A stretch of 64,000 bases of DNA, from contig DYGX01000004.1 in assembly GCA_020724465.1 (NCBI GenBank), positions 62,001-126,000 on the forward strand, read 5' to 3'. This stretch comes from Thermoflexus sp. Lineage in GTDB: Bacteria > Chloroflexota > Anaerolineae > Aggregatilineales > Aggregatilineaceae. How positions within the stretch are numbered: the stretch's first letter is position 1; each line of letters begins with the position of its first letter. The notes under the pieces were generated by a model that was not told the origin of the DNA, made no database searches, and saw only the letters and a list, made by a program, of their open reading frames with translations. Position numbers and translations under genes: made by a program. Positions 51,982 through 60,264 of the stretch are shown here, piece after piece.

Positions 51982-52797
51982 TCAGGCCACGCGCAGCCGC
52001 ACGTAGGGCCCCAGGATCAGCGCCACGTCGTCGGGCAGCGCCGGGGGAACCGTCACCTGGCCGCGCAGCCCGCCCGCCGCCTGCACCCAGCCCGCGTCTT
52101 TCTGGCGATAGAGCCAGCCCGCCACGCGCAGGCAGACCTGAACCACGTCCGCCGGGGGCGCGTAGATCGCCAGCGCGGTCCCGGCCGGGTGCGCCTGCGG
52201 GGTGGTGCCGTTCGCTCCGCGCCCGACGGTCAGCGTCCCCGCCAGCGGATCGCTGCCGTCCACCCGCAGGTATTCGTCGCCGGCGCGCAGCAGGTGGCCC
52301 GCCTCGAACACCGCGCCCGATCCGCTCAGGTGGATTGTCGTCGCTTCGGCGCCGAGCGGATCGTCCGCCACCGCCGCCCCGGAGTCGCGCCAGGCGGCGG
52401 GCCAGTCGGGGTGATAGCCCCAGGTCCCGTCGACCGCCAGCGCGCCCGCCGGGTCGCCGTCGTAGACGAACGCGGCCCGCGCCCGGTCCAGCGCCAGGCC
52501 GGCGTACACCGGCCCGTCCGGCGGCTCCAGGCGGACGTGCGCCAGATCGATCAGCGTCCCGTCGCCGTTGATCAGCGCGTGCAGGGCCAGCAGGTCGTCG
52601 CGCAGCAGCAGTTCAAACGGGCGGCGGCAGTCGTAACGCTGCACGCTGCGCCGCGGGCTGAAGCGCCGCCCGGTGTGCCGCTCGATCAGGCGCGACGCCG
52701 CGTCGAGCAGCGCGCCCAGCAGCGCGTCGTCGCCGGTCTGGGCGTCGCGCAGGCCCAGATAGCGCCGCAGTTGTGCCAGAGTCGCGTAGGTATCCAT
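51982..52797 (-). CDS. Phage head-tail connector (gp6-like)
   Basis: 271 residues. The start TYATLAQLRRYLGLRDAQTGDDALLGALLDAASRLIERHTGRRF matches the N-terminus of HK97 gp6-like head-tail connectors. The remainder is extended, with a beta-rich middle (HLRAGDEYLRVDGSDPLAGTLTVGRG) that makes it longer than the usual ~100-residue adaptor. GGGGAG precedes ATG 52797. Confidence 0.8.
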   Translation of the reverse strand: MDTYATLAQLRRYLGLRDAQTGDDALLGALLDAASRLIERHTGRRFSPRRSVQRYDCRRPFELLLRDDLLALHALINGDGTLIDLAHVRLEPPDGPVYAGLALDRARAAFVYDGDPAGALAVDGTWGYHPDWPAAWRDSGAAVADDPLGAEATTIHLSGSGAVFEAGHLLRAGDEYLRVDGSDPLAGTLTVGRGANGTTPQAHPAGTALAIYAPPADVVQVCLRVAGWLYRQKDAGWVQAAGGLRGQVTVPPALPDDVALILGPYVRLRVA

Positions 52798-52836
52798 CTC
52801 TGCTCCCCGTTTCAGACCGGGTCCGGTCGTGTCCGT

Positions 52837-52874
52837 GTCATATTCACAGGATATTCACGGTATTGTAATATGAC
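52837..52874. promoter_or_regulatory. Dyad and direct repeats upstream of the FHA gene
   Basis: GTCATATT (52837-52844) is mirrored by AATATGAC (52867-52874), and ATTCAC is repeated 11 bases apart within it. The AT-rich island lies between the connector gene and the FHA gene, which diverge from it. It probably holds their promoters and a protein-binding site. Confidence 0.6.
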
Positions 52875-52946
52875 GGTGCCTCACCCTGATGTAAGCTAGA
52901 AGGTGAGATCCTCTTGGCCGGGTCCGCCGAATGATTGCGGGTCACC

Positions 52947-53483
52947 ATGTCCAGCGAGTCCGCGCATCCGCTCTACATCACGCAGGCAGGCTGCCCGCAC
53001 TGCGGCAGCACGCAGCCGCCGGTAGGGGGTCACTGCTCGGCCTGCGGTGAACTCCTGCGCCCGCCTGGCGTCCCCACCTCGTACCTCAGCCGCCCGCCGC
53101 AGCAGTGGCCGATTGAAAACCAGGGGTCTACCCGCCTGCTGCCCGGCCATCAAGTTATCCTGCAGGTCCTGCCTTCCGGCGCGTGCCTGACCATACCCCC
53201 CGGCAGCAAGGCGATCTTGGGGCGCGGCCCCGCGCTGGAAAACGAGCCACTGGTCGATCTGGCCGGCCAGAATGGATACCAGCGTGGAGTCTCGCGCCGC
53301 CACTGCCTGCTTCTGCGTCACAGCGATCACCTGTACGCCATCGATCTGGGCAGCTCCAACGGGAGCTATCTCAACGGGGAGCCGATGACGCCCTACCGCC
53401 GCTACACCGTCGCGGATGGGGACAGGCTGGTGCTCGGCTCGATGCATTTGATCGTCTCCTTCGCCGCCCCACCGGCTCCCTGA
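52947..53483 (+). CDS. Zinc-ribbon plus FHA-domain protein, opposite strand inside phage cassette
   Basis: 178 residues. Zinc ribbon Cys16, Cys19, Cys30, Cys33 (CPHCG, CSACG), a Pro-rich linker, then a forkhead-associated domain at about 82-172. The phosphothreonine-binding signature is complete: GR (92-93), SRRH (116-119), SSNGS (136-140) and LNGEPM. It should bind a phosphothreonine protein, perhaps a kinase or a kinase substrate. It is the only plus-strand gene inside the cassette and has its own regulatory island. Not a structural gene. Confidence 0.88.
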   Translation: MSSESAHPLYITQAGCPHCGSTQPPVGGHCSACGELLRPPGVPTSYLSRPPQQWPIENQGSTRLLPGHQVILQVLPSGACLTIPPGSKAILGRGPALENEPLVDLAGQNGYQRGVSRRHCLLLRHSDHLYAIDLGSSNGSYLNGEPMTPYRRYTVADGDRLVLGSMHLIVSFAAPPAP

Positions 53484-53495
53484 TTCGTCCCCGCT

Positions 53496-55328
53496 CTAGA
53501 CCGCGATGTTGATCAGCGCGCTCGCCACGCCGTCGTCGATCCGGGCGAACGCCAGCCGCACCGTCGCCACCATCTGGTAGCTGTCGAAGTAGGGCAGATA
53601 GTCCATCGTCGCCGTGACGCGGCGGCGATAGCCCACCACCCAGCCCAGCCGGTAGACGCACAGCGCCTGGCCGCGCGTGTTGCCGCTCACGTTGGCCTTG
53701 CCGTCCGCCTGCGTCAGCGGCATCTCCGGGCTGACCAGGATCGCCACGCCGTCCAGCTTGGCGATCTCGCCGGTCAGCACCGTGGCATACGGCCCGAACT
53801 TGTCGACCGTCAGCACTTCTTCCTGCCCCAGCAGCTTGCCATACGTGCTGCCATCCACGATCCAGGCGCAGTCGCGCGGGCGCAGGGCGTAGCGGTTGGG
53901 CATCAGAAAGCGCACCGAGCGCAGCAGATCGATCGAGGGCGGCTGCCCCTGGGCGTCGAGCTGAAGGGTTGGATCGGTCACCAGCGGCAGCTTGCGCAGG
54001 CCGTCGAACGCCAGATATTTCTCCGTCGGGCTGGGAGCGGCGTCGTCGCTGTTGATGTTGCCGGTGGCGCCGGTTTCGGTGTCGCCGTTGAGCAGCACGT
54101 GATCGATCGCGTCCGCCATGACGCGCAGCGCCTGCTCGCGGTAGAGCGGGATCAGCGGCACGACCGCGTCCTCGACCAGCTCCGCCGAGAACCCGACGCG
54201 CAGCGCCAGTTTGTGCGCCGTCAGCGTCACCTTGCCGCTGCCGATGCGGCTCTCCGGGATCGGGTTGCCCGCCCCCAGCGTTAGTTCATCTTCGTCCTGC
54301 GTCTCCGGCACGTAGTACACCACCGGGTCCGAGCCGGGAATGGGCAGCTCGTACGGATTGGACGGCATCTCCACCACGCGGAACAGCGGCAGGATCACGT
54401 TCTCCGTCTGCGCCTTGCGCCACAGCTCGGACGACCAGATATCCGGCACCCATTCCTGCCCATAGCCTTCGCTGCCGGTGTGCATCAGCTCATCGGCCTT
54501 GACCGGCAGCCCGCGCAGCGCCGCCGCGTCAAGCTGCCCCCGCTCGACGGCGCGGTACGCTTTGTGCGCCAGCTCGCGCATGAACGCCGCCGAAGGCGCC
54601 CACTGGCCGGAGCGGCTCAGCCAGGTGTGCATGAACGCCATGTCGATCGCGTCGAGGTCGGCGTATTTGCTGCGCACCTCGACCGCCGGACCGCTTGGGC
54701 GCGGCGCGCTCTGCGCCGCCGGCAGCCGCTTGATCCCATCTCCACCCGAAATTGAGTCGTGCGTCATCCCTTCCACCCCTTCTTGTGTGTCCATCCCCAC
54801 TTGCCCGCTCGCTTGCAGAATCCGGTCCACAGGCAGCCCCAGCGCCTCGAACGCCGCCTTGACCGCGACCGCGTCCGTCAGGCGCGGCTCGGCGGGCGTG
54901 GGCGTCAGGCTGCCTTCGACGATTGGCCAGCGCCGGATGTACCCGTCCGGCTCGACCGCCACCAGATGCGGCAGGCTGCCGCTGCTCCACCCCAGCGCGC
55001 CGCGCGCCACCAGATCAAGTACCGCCTGCGCCCAGCGGTTGCGCAGATCAAGCTGCGCCTCGACCCACACCCCGGTCGCGTCCGGCTGAAGTACCTCGAT
55101 CTGCCCGATCAGCGCCGGGCCAAGCGCCTCGTCCAGCCCGTGCTGGTACAGCACCGGGCGGCGCGGGAACCAGTCCAGCCCCAGGTCCGTCTCCGGCGTG
55201 AAATACTCGCCCTGCAGATCGCGCCGGGTCGCGTCGCCCCACACCACCAGATAGCCGCCCACCCGCCCGCGCCCGCCGAGCGCCTTGACCGCCGTGCTCG
55301 CCGGGGCGCGCGTCGCTTGCCGCGCCAT
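53496..55328 (-). CDS. Fused prohead protease and major capsid protein (HK97-type)
   Basis: 610 residues. Residues 20-165 form a herpesvirus-type prohead protease domain (GYLVVWGDATRRDLQGEYFTP, His63 in YQHG, Ser115/116 in GWSSGSLPH). After a linker with SGGDG, residues 230-610 form an HK97-fold capsid domain (ELWRKAQTENVILPLFRVVEMPSNPYELPIPG ... LRVGFSAELVEDAVVPL ... MADAIDHVLLNGD). Separate genes are more usual; fusions are known. Auto-processing would release the capsid part. GGAAAGGAG precedes ATG. Confidence 0.9.
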   Translation of the reverse strand: MARQATRAPASTAVKALGGRGRVGGYLVVWGDATRRDLQGEYFTPETDLGLDWFPRRPVLYQHGLDEALGPALIGQIEVLQPDATGVWVEAQLDLRNRWAQAVLDLVARGALGWSSGSLPHLVAVEPDGYIRRWPIVEGSLTPTPAEPRLTDAVAVKAAFEALGLPVDRILQASGQVGMDTQEGVEGMTHDSISGGDGIKRLPAAQSAPRPSGPAVEVRSKYADLDAIDMAFMHTWLSRSGQWAPSAAFMRELAHKAYRAVERGQLDAAALRGLPVKADELMHTGSEGYGQEWVPDIWSSELWRKAQTENVILPLFRVVEMPSNPYELPIPGSDPVVYYVPETQDEDELTLGAGNPIPESRIGSGKVTLTAHKLALRVGFSAELVEDAVVPLIPLYREQALRVMADAIDHVLLNGDTETGATGNINSDDAAPSPTEKYLAFDGLRKLPLVTDPTLQLDAQGQPPSIDLLRSVRFLMPNRYALRPRDCAWIVDGSTYGKLLGQEEVLTVDKFGPYATVLTGEIAKLDGVAILVSPEMPLTQADGKANVSGNTRGQALCVYRLGWVVGYRRRVTATMDYLPYFDSYQMVATVRLAFARIDDGVASALINIAV

Positions 55329-55366
55329 GCTCGCTCCTTTCCATCTGCCGCCGTCCCGATACTCTC

Positions 55367-55440
55367 ATTTTAGACCAAACGTTCTATCTGTCTACGCCGC
55401 TAGCGGTGATTTTTAACGGTGAACGCTAGCGGCTAGAAGC
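55367..55440 (-). promoter_or_regulatory. Promoter/operator repeat, copy 1 (capsid block)
   Basis: On the minus strand TAGACA (55394-55389) is followed after 16 bp by TAAAAT (55372-55367). The spacer contains GAACGTTTGGTC (55384-55373), one base away from GAAC-N4-GTTC. Upstream lies the inverted repeat GCCGCTAGC (55396-55404)/GCTAGCGGC (55425-55433). The capsid start codon is about 40 bases downstream. Confidence 0.75.
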
Positions 55441-55483
55441 AAGGCTATGACACGGTCCACCAGCGACCAGCTCACCCCCACAC

Positions 55484-55521
55484 AAAAAAGCAGCCGGGCA
55501 CGGCTTCCCGCCCCCGGCTGC
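55484..55521 (-). terminator. Strong minus-strand terminator after the TIR-HEAT gene
   Basis: The stem 55490-55498 (GCAGCCGGG) with 55513-55521 (CCCGGCTGC) is followed on the minus strand by six U (55489-55484). It ends the terminase/portal/BenE/TIR transcript before the capsid promoter. Confidence 0.9.
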
Positions 55522-55535
55522 TTCTCGCCACCTTC

Positions 55536-55595
55536 CGCTGTCTTTAGCTGTTCTTGCTGCTTTTTGCTGTCTTTAGCTGCTTTTCGCTGCTCTTA
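55536..55595 (-). repeat. 10-bp tandem repeat array 2
   Basis: Plus-strand units such as GCTGTCTTTA, GCTGTTCTTG and GCTGCTTTTC, in 10-base register, begin at the stop codon of the TIR-HEAT gene. They are the same degenerate decamer as arrays 1 and 3. Confidence 0.8.
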
Positions 55596-56303
55596 GTCGC
55601 CCTTCCCCATCCGCCGCAGCGCCTCGCGCGCCGCCGCCTGGACCGCCGCGTGATCCGCTTCGAGCGCCGCGAGCAGGTCCGGCGCCGCCGCCTCGTCTCC
55701 GATCCAGCCGAGCGCTTCCGCCGCCGCCGCCCGCACCCGCACGCTGCGGTCCGTCGCCAGCATCCGCGCCAGCAGCGGGACCGCCGCCCGCTCCCGCCGG
55801 TCGCCCAGCGCCCGCACCGCCTCGACCCGCAGGTCCCAGTGCTTGTCGGCCAGTTGCTCGCGCAACGCGCCCAGTTCAACTTCGCGCTTGCTGGGGCGGC
55901 CAGGGCGTTTCCGGCTGCCGCGCTCCCCGCTCAGGGACTCCAGCCGCTCGATCAGCGCGTCCCAGGGCCGGGCGCGGCGGTTGGTGAAATCGAGGAACTG
56001 CAATTCTTCCAGGCGCGGATGCAGCGGCGTCTTGCGCAGCATCACCGGCACGACCGGCACGCCCGCCCCCAGCGCGAACGCCCATTCATACGTCACGTAC
56101 TCCGACGCCACCGACTCCGGCGAGAGAATCACCACCACCGCCATCGCCTCGCGGATCGCCCGGTCGATCATCTCGCGCCAGTCTTCGCCCGCCTGCAAAT
56201 TGTCGTCGATCCAGCCCGCGAACCCCGCCCTTTCGAGGCGGTCCTTGAGGATCAGCGCGAAGTCGCCGTCGTCGTGCTTGTAGGAGATGAAGACCTGGGC
56301 CAT
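55593..56303 (-). CDS. TIR-HEAT protein (putative anti-phage effector or sensor)
   Basis: 236 residues. A TIR domain covers about 3-125: FISYKHDDGDFALILKDRLERAGFAGWID, and SPESVASEYVTYEWAFALG with Glu73 at the catalytic position of NAD-cleaving bacterial TIRs. Then come a basic linker (GSRKRPGRPSKREVE) and three HEAT/PBS-lyase-like repeats (about 143-236, LRVEAVRALGDRRERAAVPLLARML and copies). Bacterial TIR proteins often hydrolyse NAD or make signalling nucleotides during phage defence. HEAT repeats could sense a partner. It lies downstream of BenE in the phage operon, with AGGGAGA before ATG 56303. Confidence 0.88.
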   Translation of the reverse strand: MAQVFISYKHDDGDFALILKDRLERAGFAGWIDDNLQAGEDWREMIDRAIREAMAVVVILSPESVASEYVTYEWAFALGAGVPVVPVMLRKTPLHPRLEELQFLDFTNRRARPWDALIERLESLSGERGSRKRPGRPSKREVELGALREQLADKHWDLRVEAVRALGDRRERAAVPLLARMLATDRSVRVRAAAAEALGWIGDEAAAPDLLAALEADHAAVQAAAREALRRMGKGD

Positions 56304-56411
56304 CGCGCGTCTCTCCCTGCTGGCGGGTGTGTCCGTGCTGCGCCTCATTCTCGCTGAGAACGCCCCGCGCGGCAAGTGAGACGATCAAAGAAGCAGGAGC
56401 CGCCCCGCCCC

Positions 56412-57659
56412 TTACTTCGCCGTGGCCGGATCGCCCGCCACCTCGGCCCCCGCCACGACTGGCTCGCGCGGCGGCGCCACCCTGTCGTGCAGCGCCTGCC
56501 ACCCCTCGCGCTCTAGCCAGAACGACACCCCGGTCCCGATCGCCAGCGCCCAGAAGAACGGCCCCAGCCCCAGCAGCGAAATATCCGACAGCGCGATCGC
56601 AAACGCGAACACCGGTCCGAGCACCAGCGGCCCCCGCATGACCTGTTGCAGCGCCCCCATCAGCACGCCGACCGTCGCCAGCCCGGCCAGCGCCAACAGC
56701 AGTGGCAACGGTAGAACTCTGGTAAGCTGCGCGGCCAGCTCGGCCAGCAGCCCAAGCACCAGCACGACGCCGGCAGAGATATAGACGGCGCGGTAGCGAA
56801 AGGCGCGCTCGCCCGCGTCCGGCCCGGCGACCAGCGAGGTCGCCGGCAGCGACAGGGAGAGCGCGATCGGCCCCAGCAGCGAGGCCGCCGCTGTGACTAC
56901 CCCGCTCAGTGTGGTAATCACCCGCTCGGGCGGATCGTAGCCCTGGCTGCGCAGGAAAATGAGCGACGGCACGTTCGACTGGAGCGTCATGATGACCACC
57001 AGCACCGGTACCCCCGTCACCAGCCCCTCGACCGTAAAGAGCGGTGCGGTGATCGCCAGCTTCGGCACCCACGAAAACGTGCCAACCGGTCGCAGGTCGC
57101 CCAGCGCGGCGGCGATCGCGATCGCCGCTGCGGCAGCGGGCAGGATCGGCGGCACGCGCGCGCTCGCCCGCCGGCCCCAGAAATAAGCGACCAGGGCGCC
57201 GCCCACCGGCCACGGCGTGTCGTTCATCGCCGTGAAGATCCCCGCAACATATGGCATCACGGCTCCGGCCAGCAATCCCATCACCACTGGCGCCGGGATC
57301 CAGGCTGCCAGTCGCACGGTCAGCCCCAGCGCGCTCAGCACCAGGATGCACGCCCCGGCCACGATCGCCACACCGATAATCTCGCCGTAGGTGAGCCGGT
57401 CGCCCAGGGATGCGACGAAGAGCAGCGCAAACACGTTGCCGGTCATCAGCAGCGGCTGGCGGTAGCGGTAGGAGAGAATCAGGCTCACGACGCATGGCAA
57501 CGCGTACGCCGCCAGAATCCAGTTAGCGGTCTGCGTCTGCGAGAGCTGCAGGCGCTGGGCGGTGGCGAGCATAATGGTCAAAACCGCGATGGGCAGAATG
57601 ATCATGGGGAGGGCTGCTGCAAGCGGCGCCAGCCAACTCTGACGCGTCTGTGGATTCAT
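56412..57659 (-). CDS. BenE-family-like permease inside phage operon
   Basis: 415 residues, about 12 helices, with PLAAALPMIILPIAVLTIMLATAQ and FTAMNDTPWPVGGALVAYFWG, and the tandem ALP/VALP architecture of BenE/xanthine-uracil-type transporters. Benzoate is the substrate for the name-giving member; here the substrate is unknown. It follows portal after 100 bases with the ribosome site GGAG and precedes the TIR-HEAT gene, so it is cotranscribed with phage genes. ATG 57659 preferred (GTG at 57662 adjacent). Confidence 0.82.
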   Translation of the reverse strand: MNPQTRQSWLAPLAAALPMIILPIAVLTIMLATAQRLQLSQTQTANWILAAYALPCVVSLILSYRYRQPLLMTGNVFALLFVASLGDRLTYGEIIGVAIVAGACILVLSALGLTVRLAAWIPAPVVMGLLAGAVMPYVAGIFTAMNDTPWPVGGALVAYFWGRRASARVPPILPAAAAAIAIAAALGDLRPVGTFSWVPKLAITAPLFTVEGLVTGVPVLVVIMTLQSNVPSLIFLRSQGYDPPERVITTLSGVVTAAASLLGPIALSLSLPATSLVAGPDAGERAFRYRAVYISAGVVLVLGLLAELAAQLTRVLPLPLLLALAGLATVGVLMGALQQVMRGPLVLGPVFAFAIALSDISLLGLGPFFWALAIGTGVSFWLEREGWQALHDRVAPPREPVVAGAEVAGDPATAK

Positions 57660-57759
57660 CACTCACGCTCCTGGTCAGGTTGGCTGAACCAGCGGTAGCC
57701 CTGTCTGTCATCATACGGGCTGCGCGCTCGCCCTGTCAAGCACCTCGCGCCGTCCCCCG

Positions 57760-59007
57760 CTACCCCTCGCCCGCGATGTCCGTCGCGTCCGGCGCGGGCG
57801 TCTCGACCGCATCCCCTGGCGGCGACGCCCCGCCCGCCAGCGGACCCAGCCCGAAATACCGCGCGCGGATCTCGTCGGTCGTCAGCACGCCCCGCGCCAC
57901 GCGGATCTCCTCAAGCTGCGCGCGCCGGTCCTGCGGGCGGATGTCCTCGAACCGCCCCACCAGCCCGCGCCCGTAGAACGGCAGCAGGTCGGTCGTGATC
58001 TTCTCCGCGATGCGCACCAGCTTCGGCCACAGCGTCCGCTCAATGAACACCCGCTCGCCCACCAGCGCGTTGGCCTCGGTCGCGTTCTCGCTGAACATGC
58101 CGACCGGGATGCCGAAGATCTGGAAGATCTCCTCGCGGTTGAAGCGCCGCGCGTTCAGAAAGTCCATATCCTGCTGGCTCAGGCCGACGGTATGCCACTC
58201 CACCGACGCCCCGCGCAAAAACGCCGTCCGCCGCTCGCGCCCGCCATACGCCAGCCGCCACTCCCGCTGCAACCGCTCGTAGTCGCTGTCGCTCACCCGC
58301 TCGCGGATCGCCACGATCCCCGCCGGGACCGCCATCCCCTCGCCGAAATAGCGCCGGTTCCAGTCCGCCATCGCCCGGTCCGTCTCGACCGCCAGCCGCG
58401 CCGCTTCGAGCGCGCTCAGCCCGTAGTAGTCGTTGCCCGGATGCCAGCGCCGGAAATGCACCACTTCCGCCGCGTCCAGCGGAACCTGCCGCCCGTCCAC
58501 CTCGTACACATACCCGCGCACGCCCCGCCGCGCGTCCGGCACCACGCTGACCCGGTCCGGGCGCAGCGGCCACAGCTCCAGCGGCTGCCCGCCCGGCTCC
58601 CCGGCCAGGAACCAGTAGGCATTGCCGTGAATCTCCAGGTGCCCGACCGTGTGCTCGATCAGCTCGAAGCGGCTCAGCAGCGGATTCGGCTTTTGCAGCA
58701 GGCGCTCGAAGGGGTGATCGACCACGCCGACCTCGCCCTCGGCCACCCGTCGCAGCACGTGAAACGGCACCAGCGCCGCCGCCTCGGCGATGCGGTTGAC
58801 CGCCACGTACACCCACGGGCTGCTCTGGTACACCGCCGCGTAACGCCCCGCCTGCCCGATCTCCGGCGGGTAAACCGGCCCCGCCCCGCCCAACACAACT
58901 GGCTCCACACGCTGGATCACGCTCGCCGGGCGCCACTTGGCGTACCCCATCCGTCGCAGCGCCCGCTCGACCAGCGTCCCGCGTTCCCTCGCCTGCTTCC
59001 CCATCAT
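57760..59007 (-). CDS. Phage portal protein (HK97 family)
   Basis: About 415 residues. Family signature in order: SSPWVYVAVNRIAEAAALVPFHVLRR, HPFERLLQKPNPLLSRFELIEHTVGHLEIHGNAYW, LWPLRPDRVSVVPD, EVVHFRRWHPGNDYYGLSALEAARLAVETD, and IFQIFGIPVGMF. It forms the dodecameric DNA-entry ring at the capsid vertex. AGGAG precedes ATG 59007 (ATG 59004 also possible). It starts 67 bases after the large terminase. Confidence 0.95.
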   Translation of the reverse strand: MMGKQARERGTLVERALRRMGYAKWRPASVIQRVEPVVLGGAGPVYPPEIGQAGRYAAVYQSSPWVYVAVNRIAEAAALVPFHVLRRVAEGEVGVVDHPFERLLQKPNPLLSRFELIEHTVGHLEIHGNAYWFLAGEPGGQPLELWPLRPDRVSVVPDARRGVRGYVYEVDGRQVPLDAAEVVHFRRWHPGNDYYGLSALEAARLAVETDRAMADWNRRYFGEGMAVPAGIVAIRERVSDSDYERLQREWRLAYGGRERRTAFLRGASVEWHTVGLSQQDMDFLNARRFNREEIFQIFGIPVGMFSENATEANALVGERVFIERTLWPKLVRIAEKITTDLLPFYGRGLVGRFEDIRPQDRRAQLEEIRVARGVLTTDEIRARYFGLGPLAGGASPPGDAVETPAPDATDIAGEG

Positions 59008-59073
59008 CCACTCTCCTGACACTCTCCCCCCGCATACTGATTGGGCGCCGGGCCAGCGCGCCCCTCTCCCCCC

Positions 59074-60264
59074 TCACACGAAGCTGATCCCCACGCCGCC
59101 CTGCTGCGCGCCATGCCACGCCAGCGCCAGCGCGATCACGCAGTCGTCGTGACCGCCCGGCGGCGCGCCGTAGCGAAACCGCCCGCTCGGCAGCCGTTCC
59201 AGCCGGTACGCGCTCAGCTCGTTCAGCAGCGCCGGATCGGGCAGGATCGCCAGCTCGTCCCGCTCCAGCGCCAGCGCCAGCGCCTCGATCAGCGGCCCCT
59301 TGCTCGTCGCCGTAGTCGTGAACGGGATCACCGGCAGCCCTTCCACTTGCAGCGCCTCGATGTTCGGCCCGCCGACGCTGTTCGCCTCGGCCCAGATCGC
59401 CTCGGGCCGCCAGCGATCGGCCAGCGCCGCCAGCCGCCCGCGCTGCAACGCCCACCCGATCTCGTTGAAGCGATCCAGCGCCACCAGCCGTCGCGCCCTC
59501 GCGTCCAGCACCGCGATGCAGGTAAAGTCGTCCTCGCGCGCCCAGTCCACGCCGAACACGTACCGCGCGCCCGGCTCCGGTTGCCCGCCCGGTGGCACCG
59601 TCGCGCACGCCTCGACCCGCCGGAAGACCAGCCCGCCGTCGTCCTGAAACTCGGCCAGATATTCCTCGCGGAACACGCGCTCCGGCAGGCTCGCCCGCGC
59701 CGCCTCGATCTCCGCCGGGTCGATCAGCGGGTTGGCGGCGGTCGGGAAGCGCCAGCTCATCCAGTCGGGGTGCGACGCGCTCTGCCCGTTCATCCACACC
59801 CCCCAGAACCAGTTGCGCCCGCGCGGGGTGCTGAGGAACAGCGCCTCGCCTCGCCGGTCGGACAGCGCCGGGCGGATCGCCGCCCGCCACACGTCCGGAT
59901 GCAGGTACGCCGCCTCGTCCAGCACCGCCAGGTCCAGCCCGGCCCCGCGCAGCCCGTCCGGGTTGCGCCCGCTGCGCACGCGGATCACCCCGCCGCCGAT
60001 CACGTCTAGCCGCCGCATGTCCTCGTTCTTCCGCGCGATGGCCCCGTCCAGCGCGGCTTTCAAGTCCCGCCACACCTCATCCGCCATGCGATACGTCGGG
60101 CTGATCCACCAGCCGACCGCCCCGGCCAGCGCCCGCTCAACCAGCAGGATCTTGCCCGTCTCCGTCTTGCCGAAGCGCCTGCCGCACGCGACGACCTTGA
60201 ACCGGGCCGGGTGCTGCAGGATGGCGCGCTGCCCAGGGTGTGGTTGAAACAGCTTGACCGTCAC
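59074..60264 (-). CDS. terL: Phage terminase large subunit
   Basis: 396 residues. ATPase domain: QPHPGQRAILQHPARFKVVACGRRFGKT (Walker A 28-34), Walker B LAVLDEAA (112-119) and STPRGRNWF. Nuclease domain: FGVDWARED with Asp240 and the C-terminal GGHDDCVIALALA. It packages DNA into the procapsid and cuts concatemers. The start ATG 60264 lies inside the 3' end of the small terminase gene (128-base overlap in another frame), which is unusually long, though Walker A spacing demands this start. Confidence 0.95.
   Translation of the reverse strand: MTVKLFQPHPGQRAILQHPARFKVVACGRRFGKTETGKILLVERALAGAVGWWISPTYRMADEVWRDLKAALDGAIARKNEDMRRLDVIGGGVIRVRSGRNPDGLRGAGLDLAVLDEAAYLHPDVWRAAIRPALSDRRGEALFLSTPRGRNWFWGVWMNGQSASHPDWMSWRFPTAANPLIDPAEIEAARASLPERVFREEYLAEFQDDGGLVFRRVEACATVPPGGQPEPGARYVFGVDWAREDDFTCIAVLDARARRLVALDRFNEIGWALQRGRLAALADRWRPEAIWAEANSVGGPNIEALQVEGLPVIPFTTTATSKGPLIEALALALERDELAILPDPALLNELSAYRLERLPSGRFRYGAPPGGHDDCVIALALAWHGAQQGGVGISFV

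Noticed and set aside
58040-60073. 677-residue minus-strand frame overlapping portal and terminase
   Set aside because: A frame-shifted shadow of terL and portal with Arg/Gly/Ala-rich composition; both real genes carry complete motifs.
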